Notes: generated from the sequence alone by a model not told the origin. A stretch of 64,000 nucleotides of DNA from Clostridioides difficile ATCC 9689 = DSM 1296 (GCF_001077535.1 NZ_CP011968.1:2976001-3040000), one strand, 5' to 3'. Shown: positions 17,233 through 26,643, counted from the first letter of the stretch. Program-made: numbers and translations.

Positions 17233-18096
17233 CTATTTAAAGCATAATTCATTAACTTCTTCTACAGGCATTTCTAATCCAGTATATAGATTAAAAGCCT
17301 CTGCTCCTTGGTATAATAACATTCCTAATCCACCAATAGCCTTACATCCATTAGCTTCAGCATCTTCAATCATTTTTGTTTTCTTAGGATTATAAACGAC
17401 ATCTGTTACTACTAAGTCTTTTCTTAAAACACTAGTATCTTTTATATTTGTTTCATTGTCATAGGGCTTCATACCAATAAGAGTTGCATTTGTCAATATA
17501 TCACTTGATTGTATCTCCTCATAAAGTTTGTTTGTATCTTCTAAATCATATAGATTAACAACACATTCTGGTACATCTTTTTTTATATTCTCAACTGTTT
17601 GCTCTGCTCTTTTATAAAAATCATCCTTAGGATTAAAGATAGATATTTCTCTTGCTCCATCTAAAGCACATTGTACTTGTATAGCAGTTGCTGCACCACC
17701 AGCACCCATAATTGTAATCTTTTTACCTTTAACTTCTACCCCATTTTCTTTTAAATTACGAACATAGCCTACTCCATCTGTTATATGACCAACTAACTTT
17801 CCATTGTCATTTACAATTGTATTACATGCTCCAATTATACGAGCTGCTGGAGAAAGTTCATCCATATATTCTGTAACAGCAGATTTGCATGGCATAGTAA
17901 CATTGGCTCCTTTTATATTAAAAGTTTTTATTGCTAAAAGTGCCTCTTTTACCTTATCTACTGTGATATCAAAGGCTAAATATCTATAATCTAAATCTAA
18001 TTTCTTAAAACTATAATTATACATCACTGGTGATTTAGAGTGACCAACCGGTGTACCTATTAATGCAAATAATCCTGTTCTACCTGAAATTTCCAT
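17233..18096 (-). CDS. aroE: Shikimate/quinate dehydrogenase (AroE/YdiB family)
   Basis: This 287-residue NAD(P)-dependent dehydrogenase interconverts 3-dehydroshikimate and shikimate, or quinate in the YdiB subgroup. Substrate residues are present: the serine pair in GHSKSP near 18-23, the lysine of NVTMPCK near 67-71, and the aspartate of TDGVGY near 106. The Rossmann dinucleotide site is GAGGAATAIQ near 130. It does not sit with other aromatic biosynthesis genes. Instead it lies in a LysR-flanked set with an enoate-reductase-like flavoprotein, a xylose-isomerase-like TIM barrel and an MFS transporter. That context fits catabolic use of shikimate or quinate better than biosynthesis. Confidence 0.85.
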   Translation of the reverse strand: MEISGRTGLFALIGTPVGHSKSPVMYNYSFKKLDLDYRYLAFDITVDKVKEALLAIKTFNIKGANVTMPCKSAVTEYMDELSPAARIIGACNTIVNDNGKLVGHITDGVGYVRNLKENGVEVKGKKITIMGAGGAATAIQVQCALDGAREISIFNPKDDFYKRAEQTVENIKKDVPECVVNLYDLEDTNKLYEEIQSSDILTNATLIGMKPYDNETNIKDTSVLRKDLVVTDVVYNPKKTKMIEDAEANGCKAIGGLGMLLYQGAEAFNLYTGLEMPVEEVNELCFK

Positions 18097-18177
18097 AACT
18101 ATAATCTCCTCCCAATATTATCATTTTCTTTGCAAATAGCCTATTCAGTTATTTACAAAGAAAAATTTATTTATTAT

Positions 18178-20100
18178 TTATATATTTAATGCTACTTCAA
18201 AAGCTTCTTTTGTTGCATCTAATGCCCTACGAGCTTTTACTGCATCACCAACAATATAAGTTTCTTTTACAACTTCTTTTATAACTTCACTTAATGGGTC
18301 GTAATTACGAGAACCCATAGCAAGTACTACTGAATCAAAACCTTTTAAATCATGCTCTGTGCCATCTGTAAGTAAATAGTCGACACCATCATCATAAAAT
18401 TTAGAAACTTTTGCACCAGTAATGGTATGTATATTATAATTTTCAAAATCATTCATAAGGAATTTACGGTGTTCTGAAATTACATCTGCACCAACTTCTT
18501 CTCTAAGCTCAATAACAGTAACCTCATGTTCTTGTTCTCCAAGGAAGGCTGCCACTTCACATCCAACCATTCCACCTCCAACAACAAGTACTTTTTTCCC
18601 ACAAGATTTTTTACCATCAAGAAGGTCTACAGCATGAATTAATCCTGAATCATTGATTCCTGGTATAGGAAGTACAAGTGGAGTTGCTCCAGTAGCTATA
18701 ATAACTACATCAGGTGATTTCTCTTTTATAAGTTCTACTGTAGCTTCTGTATTAGTACATATTTTTACACCATATTGATTACATTTTGAAATATAACTTC
18801 TAACTAAGTTAGTAATATCTCCTTTTCCTGGAGGATATGCAGCTAAACGCATTTGCCCACCAAGAACTTCAGATTTTTCAACTAAAGTTACATTATGTCC
18901 TCTTTTAGCACATACCCATGCTGCAAGCATACCTCCAACACCTCCACCAACAACAAGAACTTCTTTGCTAATTTCAGCTGGCTTAAGCTCTGCTTCATGT
19001 CCTAATATAGGATTTGCAAGACAGGCTATAGGTTTGCCCTGGAACATATTTGGTACACATCCTTGTAAGCATGCAATACATGGTATCATTTCGTCTAGTT
19101 TTCCATTTTTAGCTTTATTAGGCATTTCTGGGTCAGCCAAGCTTTGTCTACCGAATGCTACTAAATCACATCTTCCTTGTCTGACCATTAACTCAGCAAA
19201 CTGTGGCTCTGTATAACGTCCAACTGTTATTACTGGTATACTAACAGCTTTTTTTATTTCAGTAACTAATTCTGCACTGAATCCAGCATGTAAAGTCGTA
19301 GGAGCCCACATATATTCATCATGTATATGTATACTACGTGAAACATGAAGTCCATCTATTCCACAATCTTCTAGATATGCTGCTATTACTGAACTATCGT
19401 GTACATCAATTCCTCCTGGAACATCATCAGTGCTGTTTATACGACATAATATTGCTAGAGAATTTCCTACTTTTTTACGTATATTTTCAATGATAAGACG
19501 AGGTAATCTCATTCTATTTTCAAAACATCCACCAAACTCATCTACACGCTTATTTGTTCTTTGTGATATAAAACTACTAACCAGATATCCATGAGCGCAG
19601 TGAACTTCAACAGCATCTGCACCAGCTTTTTGTGCACGTAATGCAGCATCTCCATAAGATTCTATAAGTTCATATATTTCTTCTGTTGTTATTGCTAGTG
19701 GTGTATTACGACCATTTGATGCAGGTATTGCAGAAGCAGCTTTTAATGGATGTCCTGCTACTTTTTCATTTCCTTCAGAACCAGCATGTTGTAATTGTAT
19801 AGATACCTTCGAACCTGCATCATGACAAGCATCTATTACATTTTTAAAACTATCTATTGTGCTATCATCATATAAACAAGGCTTACGAGGACCTCCTTTT
19901 GCTTTTTTGTCTACAACACTAGATTCTATAGTTATTAATCCAAAACCACCTAAAGCACGCTCAAGATAATAAGCCTTAGAAGTTTCACTTAAAGTACCAT
20001 CTGTGTTTGCAAAATTGTTTCCCATAGGGGGAACTACAAAACGATTTGGAACTGTCATTGAACCAATTCTTATAGGTGTAAACATAGAACTAATCTTCAT
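18178..20100 (-). CDS. Fe-S flavin enoate/dienoyl-CoA reductase (old yellow enzyme family)
   Basis: This 640-residue multidomain oxidoreductase is of the 2,4-dienoyl-CoA reductase/BaiCD/2-enoate reductase type. Residues ~1-360 form the FMN TIM barrel (NRFVVPPMGNN at the start; VEVHCAHGYL and FGGCFENRMR in the middle). A 4Fe-4S cluster site CIACLQGC plus a later Cys follows near 340. Two Rossmann motifs come next: VVGGGVGGMLAAW near 384 for FAD and VVGGGMVGCEVAA near 505 for NAD(P)H. It probably reduces an activated C=C bond using NAD(P)H. GGAAGG is the ribosome site, and directly upstream lies a 15-bp tandem repeat. The substrate is unknown. Confidence 0.85.
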   Translation of the reverse strand: MKISSMFTPIRIGSMTVPNRFVVPPMGNNFANTDGTLSETSKAYYLERALGGFGLITIESSVVDKKAKGGPRKPCLYDDSTIDSFKNVIDACHDAGSKVSIQLQHAGSEGNEKVAGHPLKAASAIPASNGRNTPLAITTEEIYELIESYGDAALRAQKAGADAVEVHCAHGYLVSSFISQRTNKRVDEFGGCFENRMRLPRLIIENIRKKVGNSLAILCRINSTDDVPGGIDVHDSSVIAAYLEDCGIDGLHVSRSIHIHDEYMWAPTTLHAGFSAELVTEIKKAVSIPVITVGRYTEPQFAELMVRQGRCDLVAFGRQSLADPEMPNKAKNGKLDEMIPCIACLQGCVPNMFQGKPIACLANPILGHEAELKPAEISKEVLVVGGGVGGMLAAWVCAKRGHNVTLVEKSEVLGGQMRLAAYPPGKGDITNLVRSYISKCNQYGVKICTNTEATVELIKEKSPDVVIIATGATPLVLPIPGINDSGLIHAVDLLDGKKSCGKKVLVVGGGMVGCEVAAFLGEQEHEVTVIELREEVGADVISEHRKFLMNDFENYNIHTITGAKVSKFYDDGVDYLLTDGTEHDLKGFDSVVLAMGSRNYDPLSEVIKEVVKETYIVGDAVKARRALDATKEAFEVALNI

Positions 20101-20118
20101 AAGTTTTTCCTTCCTTTC

Positions 20119-20160
20119 AAGTTTTATATTTAAAAGTTTTATATTTAAAAGTTTTATATT
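20119..20160 (-). repeat. Tandem repeat, 15-bp unit x 2.8
   Basis: The unit AAGTTTTATATTTAA occurs at 20119, 20134 and (12 bases) 20149 with no mismatch. It lies in the gap between the TIM-barrel gene and the flavoprotein gene, immediately upstream of the latter's ribosome site. Confidence 0.9.
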
Positions 20161-20193
20161 ATAATACTCTGTATATTTTTATATTATATAAGT

Positions 20194-21042
20194 TTATTTT
20201 GGAGATACTTCAGACCATGCTTTATCCAAAACTTTTTTAGTTGCATTAAATACAGTTTCAGCAGCAGTGGATAACCCTTTAGATATTAGAGAATCAGATA
20301 TTACTTCTGCCCCTATGACTCTTGGTGATATATTGTGTTCTTTTATTATTTTCACAAATTCCTCTGTGTTTCCATATCCTTCACCTGGAGCCAAACGGTC
20401 ATGTAGTGATTCATCCCTAAGTTTTTCATAAGGAGTTTCTAAAACATCACACACTTGAATTGATACTATCTTATCTGCTGGAACAGGTGCAAGGTCCTCT
20501 GCTGTCTGCTTTGCTCTAGCCCAGTGCCAAGTATCTAATATAAGCATTGCATTTTCACGATTACATCCTTTCACAACACGCCATGCAGTAGCCAAATCTG
20601 GTACACCACTATATGGCATAAACTCAAGACCTATAATAAGTTCACCTGCTCTGTCACATAATTCTCCCAATGCAGTTATAATTTGTTCTTCTGGTATCAT
20701 CTCTAATAATCCACAATTTATATGTTTAACATTAAATAAGTGAGCCATATGATAAACATTTTGCTCTTTTTCTCTTTGAGCTTCCGTTCTATCTTCTTCT
20801 CTTCCCCATTGAGTTATATATTCTACTTCTGTAACTTTCATATCATATTCATTAAGAATTGCAATCATTTCTTCATCTGTAACACCTGCATTTTTTGCAT
20901 CAATATAATTTTCAGCACGCAATCCAATACCATCAAACCCAGCTTCTTTTGCAATACGAACTCTATCACGGAATGAAACTTCTGTTCCCAATGTATAAGA
21001 ACTAATTGTAATTGGAATATTAAGATTTTTTTGATTATTCAT
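20194..21042 (-). CDS. Xylose-isomerase-like TIM-barrel protein
   Basis: This 282-residue protein of the AP-endonuclease-2/sugar-phosphate isomerase superfamily carries four plausible metal ligands: Glu in GLEFMP near 137, Asp in LDTWHW near 168, Gln in SIQVCD near 197 and Glu in IGAEVISD near 243. Members act as hexulose isomerases, hydroxypyruvate isomerases, inosose enzymes or 3-dehydroshikimate dehydratases. With aroE in the same cluster, a 3-dehydroshikimate-related reaction is attractive but unproven. It is the first gene of the cluster, diverging from the LysR regulator; AAAGGGGGC lies before the ATG. Confidence 0.7.
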   Translation of the reverse strand: MNNQKNLNIPITISSYTLGTEVSFRDRVRIAKEAGFDGIGLRAENYIDAKNAGVTDEEMIAILNEYDMKVTEVEYITQWGREEDRTEAQREKEQNVYHMAHLFNVKHINCGLLEMIPEEQIITALGELCDRAGELIIGLEFMPYSGVPDLATAWRVVKGCNRENAMLILDTWHWARAKQTAEDLAPVPADKIVSIQVCDVLETPYEKLRDESLHDRLAPGEGYGNTEEFVKIIKEHNISPRVIGAEVISDSLISKGLSTAAETVFNATKKVLDKAWSEVSPK

Positions 21043-21453
21043 AGCTTAAATTTGCCCCCTTTATTTTCTTTATAATTAATAGTATTTTTGATTTTATATT
21101 TTTATTTATCCTACTAGTAGTATTATTTTACCTTAAAAATAAAAGTATTTTTTGATTTCTATTTATCTAGATTTTATAAATTTATTGTATCACGAGACTT
21201 TACTAATAACAAATTGATAATTTCCTATTAATTCATAGATTTTGTTTATAGATTTTATTTATAAGATAATTCTTGTATTTTTCTATTAGGTCGTATAAAT
21301 ATATTTATCTTATAATTCAGACAAAAAACGATAAATTTTTTTAAAAGCTTTTATTCTTACTATATAATCATATATAATAAAAATGTAAAAATATCTTAAA
21401 GGTTAACTTCTACAAATATATAAATAAAATACCTATGAAAGGATGAACAAAAA
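21043..21453. promoter_or_regulatory. Divergent control region, TIM-barrel cluster versus LysR
   Basis: This 411-base AT-rich gap is free of genes. It contains an 11-bp perfect inverted repeat, TTATAAGATAA (21259-21269) and TTATCTTATAA (21305-21315). The location between a LysR gene and its divergent cluster is the classic place for the regulator's binding sites. Confidence 0.45.
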
Positions 21454-22335
21454 TTGAATTTATATCACTTACGCTATTTTGTTACATTGGCACATTTAGA
21501 ACACTATACAAAAGCGGCAGAAAATTTATCTATAACACAACCAAGCTTAAGTCATGCTATTTCTTTACTAGAAAATGAACTTGGGGTGGCTTTATTTGAA
21601 AAAGAAGGTAGAAATATAGTCCTTACTAAGTATGGAAAAATATTTTTAAAAGATGTGGAAAAATCATTAGAAATTTTAGATTCAAGTGTAAAATCATTAA
21701 AAATAACTGGTACTGGTGAAGGACAAATAGACTTAGCTTTTCTTAGAACACTTGGTACTGATTTTATCCCAGACATAGTGCACAAATTTTTAAAATCTAA
21801 TCCTGCTAAATCAATAGATTTTAAATTTCATACTGGTGTAACTACTGACATTATTCAAGGTCTTAAAGAAAGAAAATATGATATTGCATTTTGTTCGAAA
21901 CTTGAAAAAGAAAAGGGAATTGAATTTATACCTGTTGCCAAACAAGATTTAGTACTAATTGTACCATATAGTCATCCACTAGCTGCAAAGGATACTATAG
22001 ATTTAAAAGAAACCATACCTTATCCTCAAATAGTATTTAATCAGAGAAGCGGTCTTAGATATATAATTGATGATATGTTTAAAAAAATAAATCAACAGCC
22101 TAATATAGTCTATGAAGTAGAGGAAGACCAAGTAATTGCTGGATTAGTTGCAAAAAATTTCGGAATTGCTGTAGTCCCAAATATGAATATGCTTAGCTTT
22201 ACAAAAGTAAAAGTAATTCAGATTATTCACCCAAGTTGGGAAAGAAACTTTTACTTAGCATTTATAAAAGATAGATATTTGCCTCCTGCAATTAAAAACT
22301 TTAAAAACTTTGTCATTAAAAACGCTCAATTATAA
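21454..22335 (+). CDS. LysR family transcriptional regulator
   Basis: This 293-residue regulator has the N-terminal winged helix-turn-helix (LRYFVTLAHLEHYTKAAENLSITQPSLSHAI) and the C-terminal periplasmic-binding-like effector domain. The start is a TTG with AAAGGATG upstream. It is divergent from the TIM-barrel/enoate reductase/AroE/MFS cluster, so it most likely senses that pathway's substrate or intermediate and controls the cluster. The paralog at 59091 shares the same architecture. Confidence 0.9.
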   Translation: MNLYHLRYFVTLAHLEHYTKAAENLSITQPSLSHAISLLENELGVALFEKEGRNIVLTKYGKIFLKDVEKSLEILDSSVKSLKITGTGEGQIDLAFLRTLGTDFIPDIVHKFLKSNPAKSIDFKFHTGVTTDIIQGLKERKYDIAFCSKLEKEKGIEFIPVAKQDLVLIVPYSHPLAAKDTIDLKETIPYPQIVFNQRSGLRYIIDDMFKKINQQPNIVYEVEEDQVIAGLVAKNFGIAVVPNMNMLSFTKVKVIQIIHPSWERNFYLAFIKDRYLPPAIKNFKNFVIKNAQL

Positions 22336-22340
22336 TTTAT

Positions 22341-22377
22341 TAATAAAGGGGTTATTTTTAAATATCCTCTTTTATTC
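22341..22377 (+). terminator. Terminator of the LysR gene
   Basis: AATAAAGGGG and CCTCTTTTATT form an imperfect hairpin followed by CTTTTTAT. Confidence 0.5.
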
Positions 22378-22395
22378 TTTTTATAAAATAAAAAA

Positions 22396-22500
22396 ATCTA
22401 TACTTTTAAAAGTATAGATTCCTAACTGACAGTCGGCATCCGAGTCTCAGTAATTATCGTTATATAACAGCAACTGGATTCAGTTCCTGAATAACTAGGT
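22396..22500 (-). ncRNA. Unassigned structured element with its own terminator
   Basis: Read on the minus strand, this roughly 100-base stretch is less AT-rich than its surroundings. It holds at least three hairpins: AACTG/CAGTT, a CTGA..CGG / CCG..TCAG stem with an internal loop around GACTCGGATGCCGAC, and the terminator ATCTATACTTTT/AAAAGTATAGAT followed by TTTTTTT. It lies between the DUF3800 gene and the LysR terminator. It could be a small RNA, a structured 3' UTR of the DUF3800 gene, or an elaborate terminator. I do not recognise a known family. Confidence 0.4.
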
Positions 22501-22542
22501 TACTTACATTATATCAGATTTTTTAAAATTTGTCAATTGTAT

Positions 22543-23406
22543 CTAACGCATTTTTTCAAGCCATGGTCCAACAGGCTCTACAATAGGAACTTCTTTAAAT
22601 CCCCAATTTCTTATATCATTCACACTCGTTGGAGTATATATTTTGTTTCTGACAGATTTGAATATTTTGTTTTTTTCTCCATATTGCATACACTTTGGAT
22701 TAGCTTCTATTAACCCTCTTCTTGCTCTGCTAAGAGGATTACATAAAATATCTGCTATTTCTAAACCTTCTCTATAGTCAGCATCTTCTTTTTTGGCAAT
22801 TATAAAACCCTTAACCTTATCTCTTAATTCTTCATCTATATCTAAGTATATTGTTCCATTATTAAATACATCAAAAAACGCCTTTTGTACTTTTAAGTTT
22901 GAGACATCATCCCTTGACTCTATAACTATTCGTGCAGATTCTACAGTTTCATTATTTACAAATGAATAAAAATTCTGAAGAACATGTATAAAAGCCACAA
23001 CATACGGTTCCTTTGAAGGTGCATAATATTTCTTTAATCTAGCTTTATCTACTGTTACTGATATTATAGTACACTCTAATCTAGATAGAAATAAAGGCAA
23101 CTCATCATAGAATAACTTAATCTGTGAATCATCAAACTTCTCAAATGCTCTTGATTTTCTTGATATATCTGTCAAATGTATTCCTATGTTACTGGTTCCA
23201 AAACAATACTCTTTAAATGCATCCATTTCTTTCCTCAAAGAACATACATAATCGCCTTGACTTACTGCATATTTATATTCAAAAATTACTCCTGTCAATG
23301 TAAATGGGTCTTCATGATTTATATCAGCTCTTCCACTTTCATCAATAAACATTATATATTTTTTCTTTATAATCTTACTCACCCTCTTAACATATGATGA
23401 TAGCAT
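22543..23406 (-). CDS. DUF3800 domain protein
   Basis: This 287-residue soluble protein begins with the DUF3800 hallmark FIDESGR (near residue 21), followed by a TLTGVIFEY strand. A DADYREGLEIADILCN-like segment lies later. The fold is related to RNase H-like nucleases in my recollection, and the acidic residues (D22, E23, D219 region) are compatible with metal binding. DUF3800 genes often occur near defence systems or mobile elements, but none is visible here. The start is uncertain: the ATG at 23406 lacks a clear ribosome site, and a later ATG just before FIDESG is possible. Confidence 0.7.
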   Translation of the reverse strand: MLSSYVKRVSKIIKKKYIMFIDESGRADINHEDPFTLTGVIFEYKYAVSQGDYVCSLRKEMDAFKEYCFGTSNIGIHLTDISRKSRAFEKFDDSQIKLFYDELPLFLSRLECTIISVTVDKARLKKYYAPSKEPYVVAFIHVLQNFYSFVNNETVESARIVIESRDDVSNLKVQKAFFDVFNNGTIYLDIDEELRDKVKGFIIAKKEDADYREGLEIADILCNPLSRARRGLIEANPKCMQYGEKNKIFKSVRNKIYTPTSVNDIRNWGFKEVPIVEPVGPWLEKMR

Positions 23407-23480
23407 CTATATTCATTTTATATGAGTTTTAAAAATATTCCAAGATTTTTATATAACTTAAACTTAATTTTATACTAAAA

Positions 23481-23533
23481 AATTGAGATGTAAAACAATC
23501 AAGCTTTTATTGATTGAATTTCACATCTCAATT
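23481..23533 (-). terminator. Terminator of cwp22
   Basis: AATTGAGATGT and ACATCTCAATT form the outer stem, AATCAA/TTGATT the inner one, and TTTTTTAG follows on the minus strand. Confidence 0.75.
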
Positions 23534-23560
23534 ATAATTATTTTTCAATATATATTTTTA

Positions 23561-25495
23561 CTATTTTGCAAGAATATCCATTAATTTATCCATTACTATA
23601 TAAGATACTCCGCCTCCTATTTGATAAGGAGTTTCAACTTTTTTATTTGCAAATACTCTTTGTTGCTCTGATGATAATCCTGAATTATCCATTAAAACTA
23701 TTGGTGAATGTAATTTTACAGCTAATGGTCCAGCTGATAAAGCATCTACTAAAGCATCTGATTTACTAACTAATACAGCCTGTAAATCAGTATCTCCATA
23801 GAATTTTTCTATTACTTTGGCATTAGTATCTACTCTACTATCTCCATATATTCTATTTCCTGAAATATCTTCAGTAGTTATATCATTCATTTTTGCTATT
23901 ACTGAATCGTTAATTGCACTTGGTCCACCTATAAAGTATGCATTTTCTAATTTTCTTTCTGTTAGCCATTTATAAGATTCTTCTGTAATTCCATCTTTAT
24001 TGACTAATATTATAGGTTGTTTTTCTTCCCCAGCTTTAGAAGCTACAGATAAAGCATCTGCCTCCCCATTTCCAGAAACCATATATGCAGTTTTTATTTC
24101 TTCTCGATTTCCAAGTTCTTCAGCTATTCTTGTAGCAGTTTGATATCTATCTTGACCTGCTATTCTCTTTGTTTCTGTGTTGAAAGTAGTTTTTATTTCT
24201 TGCTCTAATTTAGAACTTATTGCATTTTCTCCACCTATCAAGATTACTGTTTTAGGTGCTAATAACTTCATTTCTTCAACAGTTTCAGTTGGTAAATTAG
24301 CTGTATTAGTAAGTAGTATTGTTGAGTCATAGCTACTTGCTAAAGGAGTTGCTGTTATACCATCAGCTATTGCATTACCATTTACTAATATTACAGTATC
24401 TGAGCTATCAGCATTCCAGTTTCCAACTGAACTTATCTTTTTAGCTGTATCAAATCTATTTGCACCTATAATTGTATCCCATGTAGGATTTATAGTTCCA
24501 TCTTCATTAAAAGTATAATCTTTCCCATCTATTTTTTGAGAACCAGTTAGCATCTTTCCATCTTTGTCTAAATAGTAAGACTTACCATCTATTTGTTGCC
24601 ATCCTGTCTGCATTATTCCTGTTTTGTCAAAGTAATACTTATTACCATCTATTTCTTGCCATCCTGTTACTGCTAAACCATCAGATCCTAGATAGTATTT
24701 CTTTCCATTCTTTTCTTGCCATCCTGTTTGCATTACTCCATCTGAGTTAAAGTAATAAGTTTTTCCGTCTATTACTTTCCATCCAGATACTCTTGCTCCA
24801 TCAGTTCCTAAATAATATTTTTTGTTATTAATTGTTTTCCATCCTGTTTGCATTACTCCTGAAGCATCAAAGTAATACATTTTTCCATTTACTTTTAGCC
24901 AACTATTCTTTTGGTATGTTCCATCAGATTTTACATAATACTTCTTACCATTTTCTGTTTTCCATCCTGTTTGATTTAGATTTATCTTATATTTTGCCGC
25001 TATCTTTACATAGCTGTCGTTACTATAATCTATAATTACATCTGAACCTACAGGAACTTGGTCAAATAACCATCTAACATCTTTATTGTGCATTCTTATA
25101 CATCCACCAGAAATATGCTTTCCTATAGAACTCTCATTATTATTTCCATGTATTCCATATGTATCTCCATAAGTTCCTTTTAATGCTAATCCCATCCATC
25201 TATCTCCTAATGGATTTCTTGGACTTCCTCCAGGTATATTACCTTTATAATATGGTCTATTTTTTATCTTGTTAACTACTTTTGTTTTCCCTGTTGGTGT
25301 TTCTGACCCCTTTTTACCTGTTGCAACTCTAAATTCTTTTACAAGTTTATTATTTACAAAATATCCTAGAGTATTTTTTCTTGAATTTACTATAATCACA
25401 TGTTTACTGGCTGCGCTTGATTCTGGTACGCCACATGCAAATACTAAAACTAAAGTCAGTGCTAGTACTAAATACTTTTTTAGACTTTTTTTCAC
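23561..25495 (-). CDS. cwp22: Secreted L,D-transpeptidase with cell-wall-binding repeats (Cwp22 / LdtCd2 type)
   Basis: This 644-residue secreted enzyme forms 3-3 peptidoglycan cross-links. After a signal peptide (KKSLKKYLVLALTLVLVF) comes a YkuD domain (~residues 30-155) with the catalytic HIS..GGCIRMHN motif, Cys near 130. Next are eight or nine choline-binding-like repeats of the form GW..(I/N)G..YY(F/L)...G (~165-345). Last are three cell-wall-binding-2 repeats, recognisable by GANRFDTA, GQDRYQTA and GDSRVDTN, which anchor to the anionic wall polymer beneath the S-layer. I chose the GTG at 25495, since GAGGGGG lies 9 bases upstream; an earlier in-frame ATG would place it inside the gene. 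Domain order matches C. difficile CD2713 (Cwp22, LdtCd2). Confidence 0.9.
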   Translation of the reverse strand: MKKSLKKYLVLALTLVLVFACGVPESSAASKHVIIVNSRKNTLGYFVNNKLVKEFRVATGKKGSETPTGKTKVVNKIKNRPYYKGNIPGGSPRNPLGDRWMGLALKGTYGDTYGIHGNNNESSIGKHISGGCIRMHNKDVRWLFDQVPVGSDVIIDYSNDSYVKIAAKYKINLNQTGWKTENGKKYYVKSDGTYQKNSWLKVNGKMYYFDASGVMQTGWKTINNKKYYLGTDGARVSGWKVIDGKTYYFNSDGVMQTGWQEKNGKKYYLGSDGLAVTGWQEIDGNKYYFDKTGIMQTGWQQIDGKSYYLDKDGKMLTGSQKIDGKDYTFNEDGTINPTWDTIIGANRFDTAKKISSVGNWNADSSDTVILVNGNAIADGITATPLASSYDSTILLTNTANLPTETVEEMKLLAPKTVILIGGENAISSKLEQEIKTTFNTETKRIAGQDRYQTATRIAEELGNREEIKTAYMVSGNGEADALSVASKAGEEKQPIILVNKDGITEESYKWLTERKLENAYFIGGPSAINDSVIAKMNDITTEDISGNRIYGDSRVDTNAKVIEKFYGDTDLQAVLVSKSDALVDALSAGPLAVKLHSPIVLMDNSGLSSEQQRVFANKKVETPYQIGGGVSYIVMDKLMDILAK

Positions 25496-25606
25496 TATAA
25501 CTTCCCCCTCTTTTAGAAACATTACTACATGTGTCTAATTATAACATAAAATTACCAATACCTTATATTTACAAATTTGTTACATTTATACATATAAGTA
25601 TGTATT

Positions 25607-26620
25607 CTACTCTTCATACCCATTAGGATTCATACTTTGCCATCTCCATGAATCTTCACACATCTCTTCAAGTTCATACTTAGCTTTCCATCCAAGCTCT
25701 TTTTCTGCCTTTGAAGAATCTGCATAACACATGGCTACATCTCCAGCCCTTCTTCCTACAATCTTATATGGTATTTCTTTTCCACTTGCTTTAGAAAATG
25801 CTTTTACTAAATCAAGAACACTATACCCCTTTCCAGTTCCTAAATTATAAACAACAAGTCCTGGATTTTCTTCTAATTTTTGTAATGCTTTTACATGACC
25901 AGCAGCTAAATCTAATACATGTATATAGTCTCTAACTCCAGTTCCATCATGTGTTGGATAGTCATTACCATAAACACTCAATTCCTTCAATTTACCTACT
26001 GCTATTTTTGTTATATAAGGCATTAGATTGCTCGGAACTCCATTTGGTTCTTCACCTATTCTACCACTTTTATGAGCACCGACTGGATTAAAGTATCTTA
26101 AAAGAGCTATATCCAATGACTTATCTGCTTTTGATATATCTACTAACATCTGCTCTATCATAAGTTTAGTTCTTCCATATGGATTGGTTACAGAAAGTGG
26201 GAAATCCTCTAATATAGGACAAGTATGTGGGTCTCCATATACAGTAGCTGAAGAACTAAATACAAACTTTTTAACACCATATTCTCTCATTAATTCAAAT
26301 AAATTTAAGGTACTTATTAGATTATTGCTGTAATATTCAATTGGTTTTTCTACTGATTCACCAACTGCTTTTAAAGCTGCAAAGTGTATAATTGATTCAA
26401 TATTATTTTCTTTAAATACAACATGCATTTCATCTTTATTTCTGATATCAATATTATAAAATTTTACTGGTTTTTTAGATAATTCCTTGATTCTATCAAC
26501 CACTATTGAGTTGCTATTACTTAAGTTATCAACTATAACAACTTCATAACCTGATTCTAAAAGTTCTATTGCTGTATGGCTTCCTATATATCCTGCTCCT
26601 CCAGCTACTAAAACTGCCAT
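25607..26620 (-). CDS. galE: UDP-glucose 4-epimerase
   Basis: This 337-residue short-chain dehydrogenase interconverts UDP-glucose and UDP-galactose in the cytoplasm. The NAD site GGAGYIGSH is at residues 7-15, the catalytic serine/threonine lies in SSSATVYG near 122, and the Tyr-x3-Lys pair in NPYGRTK near 148. Length is typical. AAGAGGTAA precedes the ATG, 23 bases after galU, so the two form an operon. Together they supply UDP-hexoses for surface polysaccharides and possibly for the glycolipid pathway at 44-47 kb. Confidence 0.92.
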   Translation of the reverse strand: MAVLVAGGAGYIGSHTAIELLESGYEVVIVDNLSNSNSIVVDRIKELSKKPVKFYNIDIRNKDEMHVVFKENNIESIIHFAALKAVGESVEKPIEYYSNNLISTLNLFELMREYGVKKFVFSSSATVYGDPHTCPILEDFPLSVTNPYGRTKLMIEQMLVDISKADKSLDIALLRYFNPVGAHKSGRIGEEPNGVPSNLMPYITKIAVGKLKELSVYGNDYPTHDGTGVRDYIHVLDLAAGHVKALQKLEENPGLVVYNLGTGKGYSVLDLVKAFSKASGKEIPYKIVGRRAGDVAMCYADSSKAEKELGWKAKYELEEMCEDSWRWQSMNPNGYEE

Positions 26621-26643
26621 TGTAATTACCTCTTTTCTAATAT

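Noticed and set aside
20119-20160. Possible CRISPR-like array
   Set aside because: Units are adjacent with no spacers, so this is a simple tandem repeat; no CRISPR array or cas gene was found in the window.
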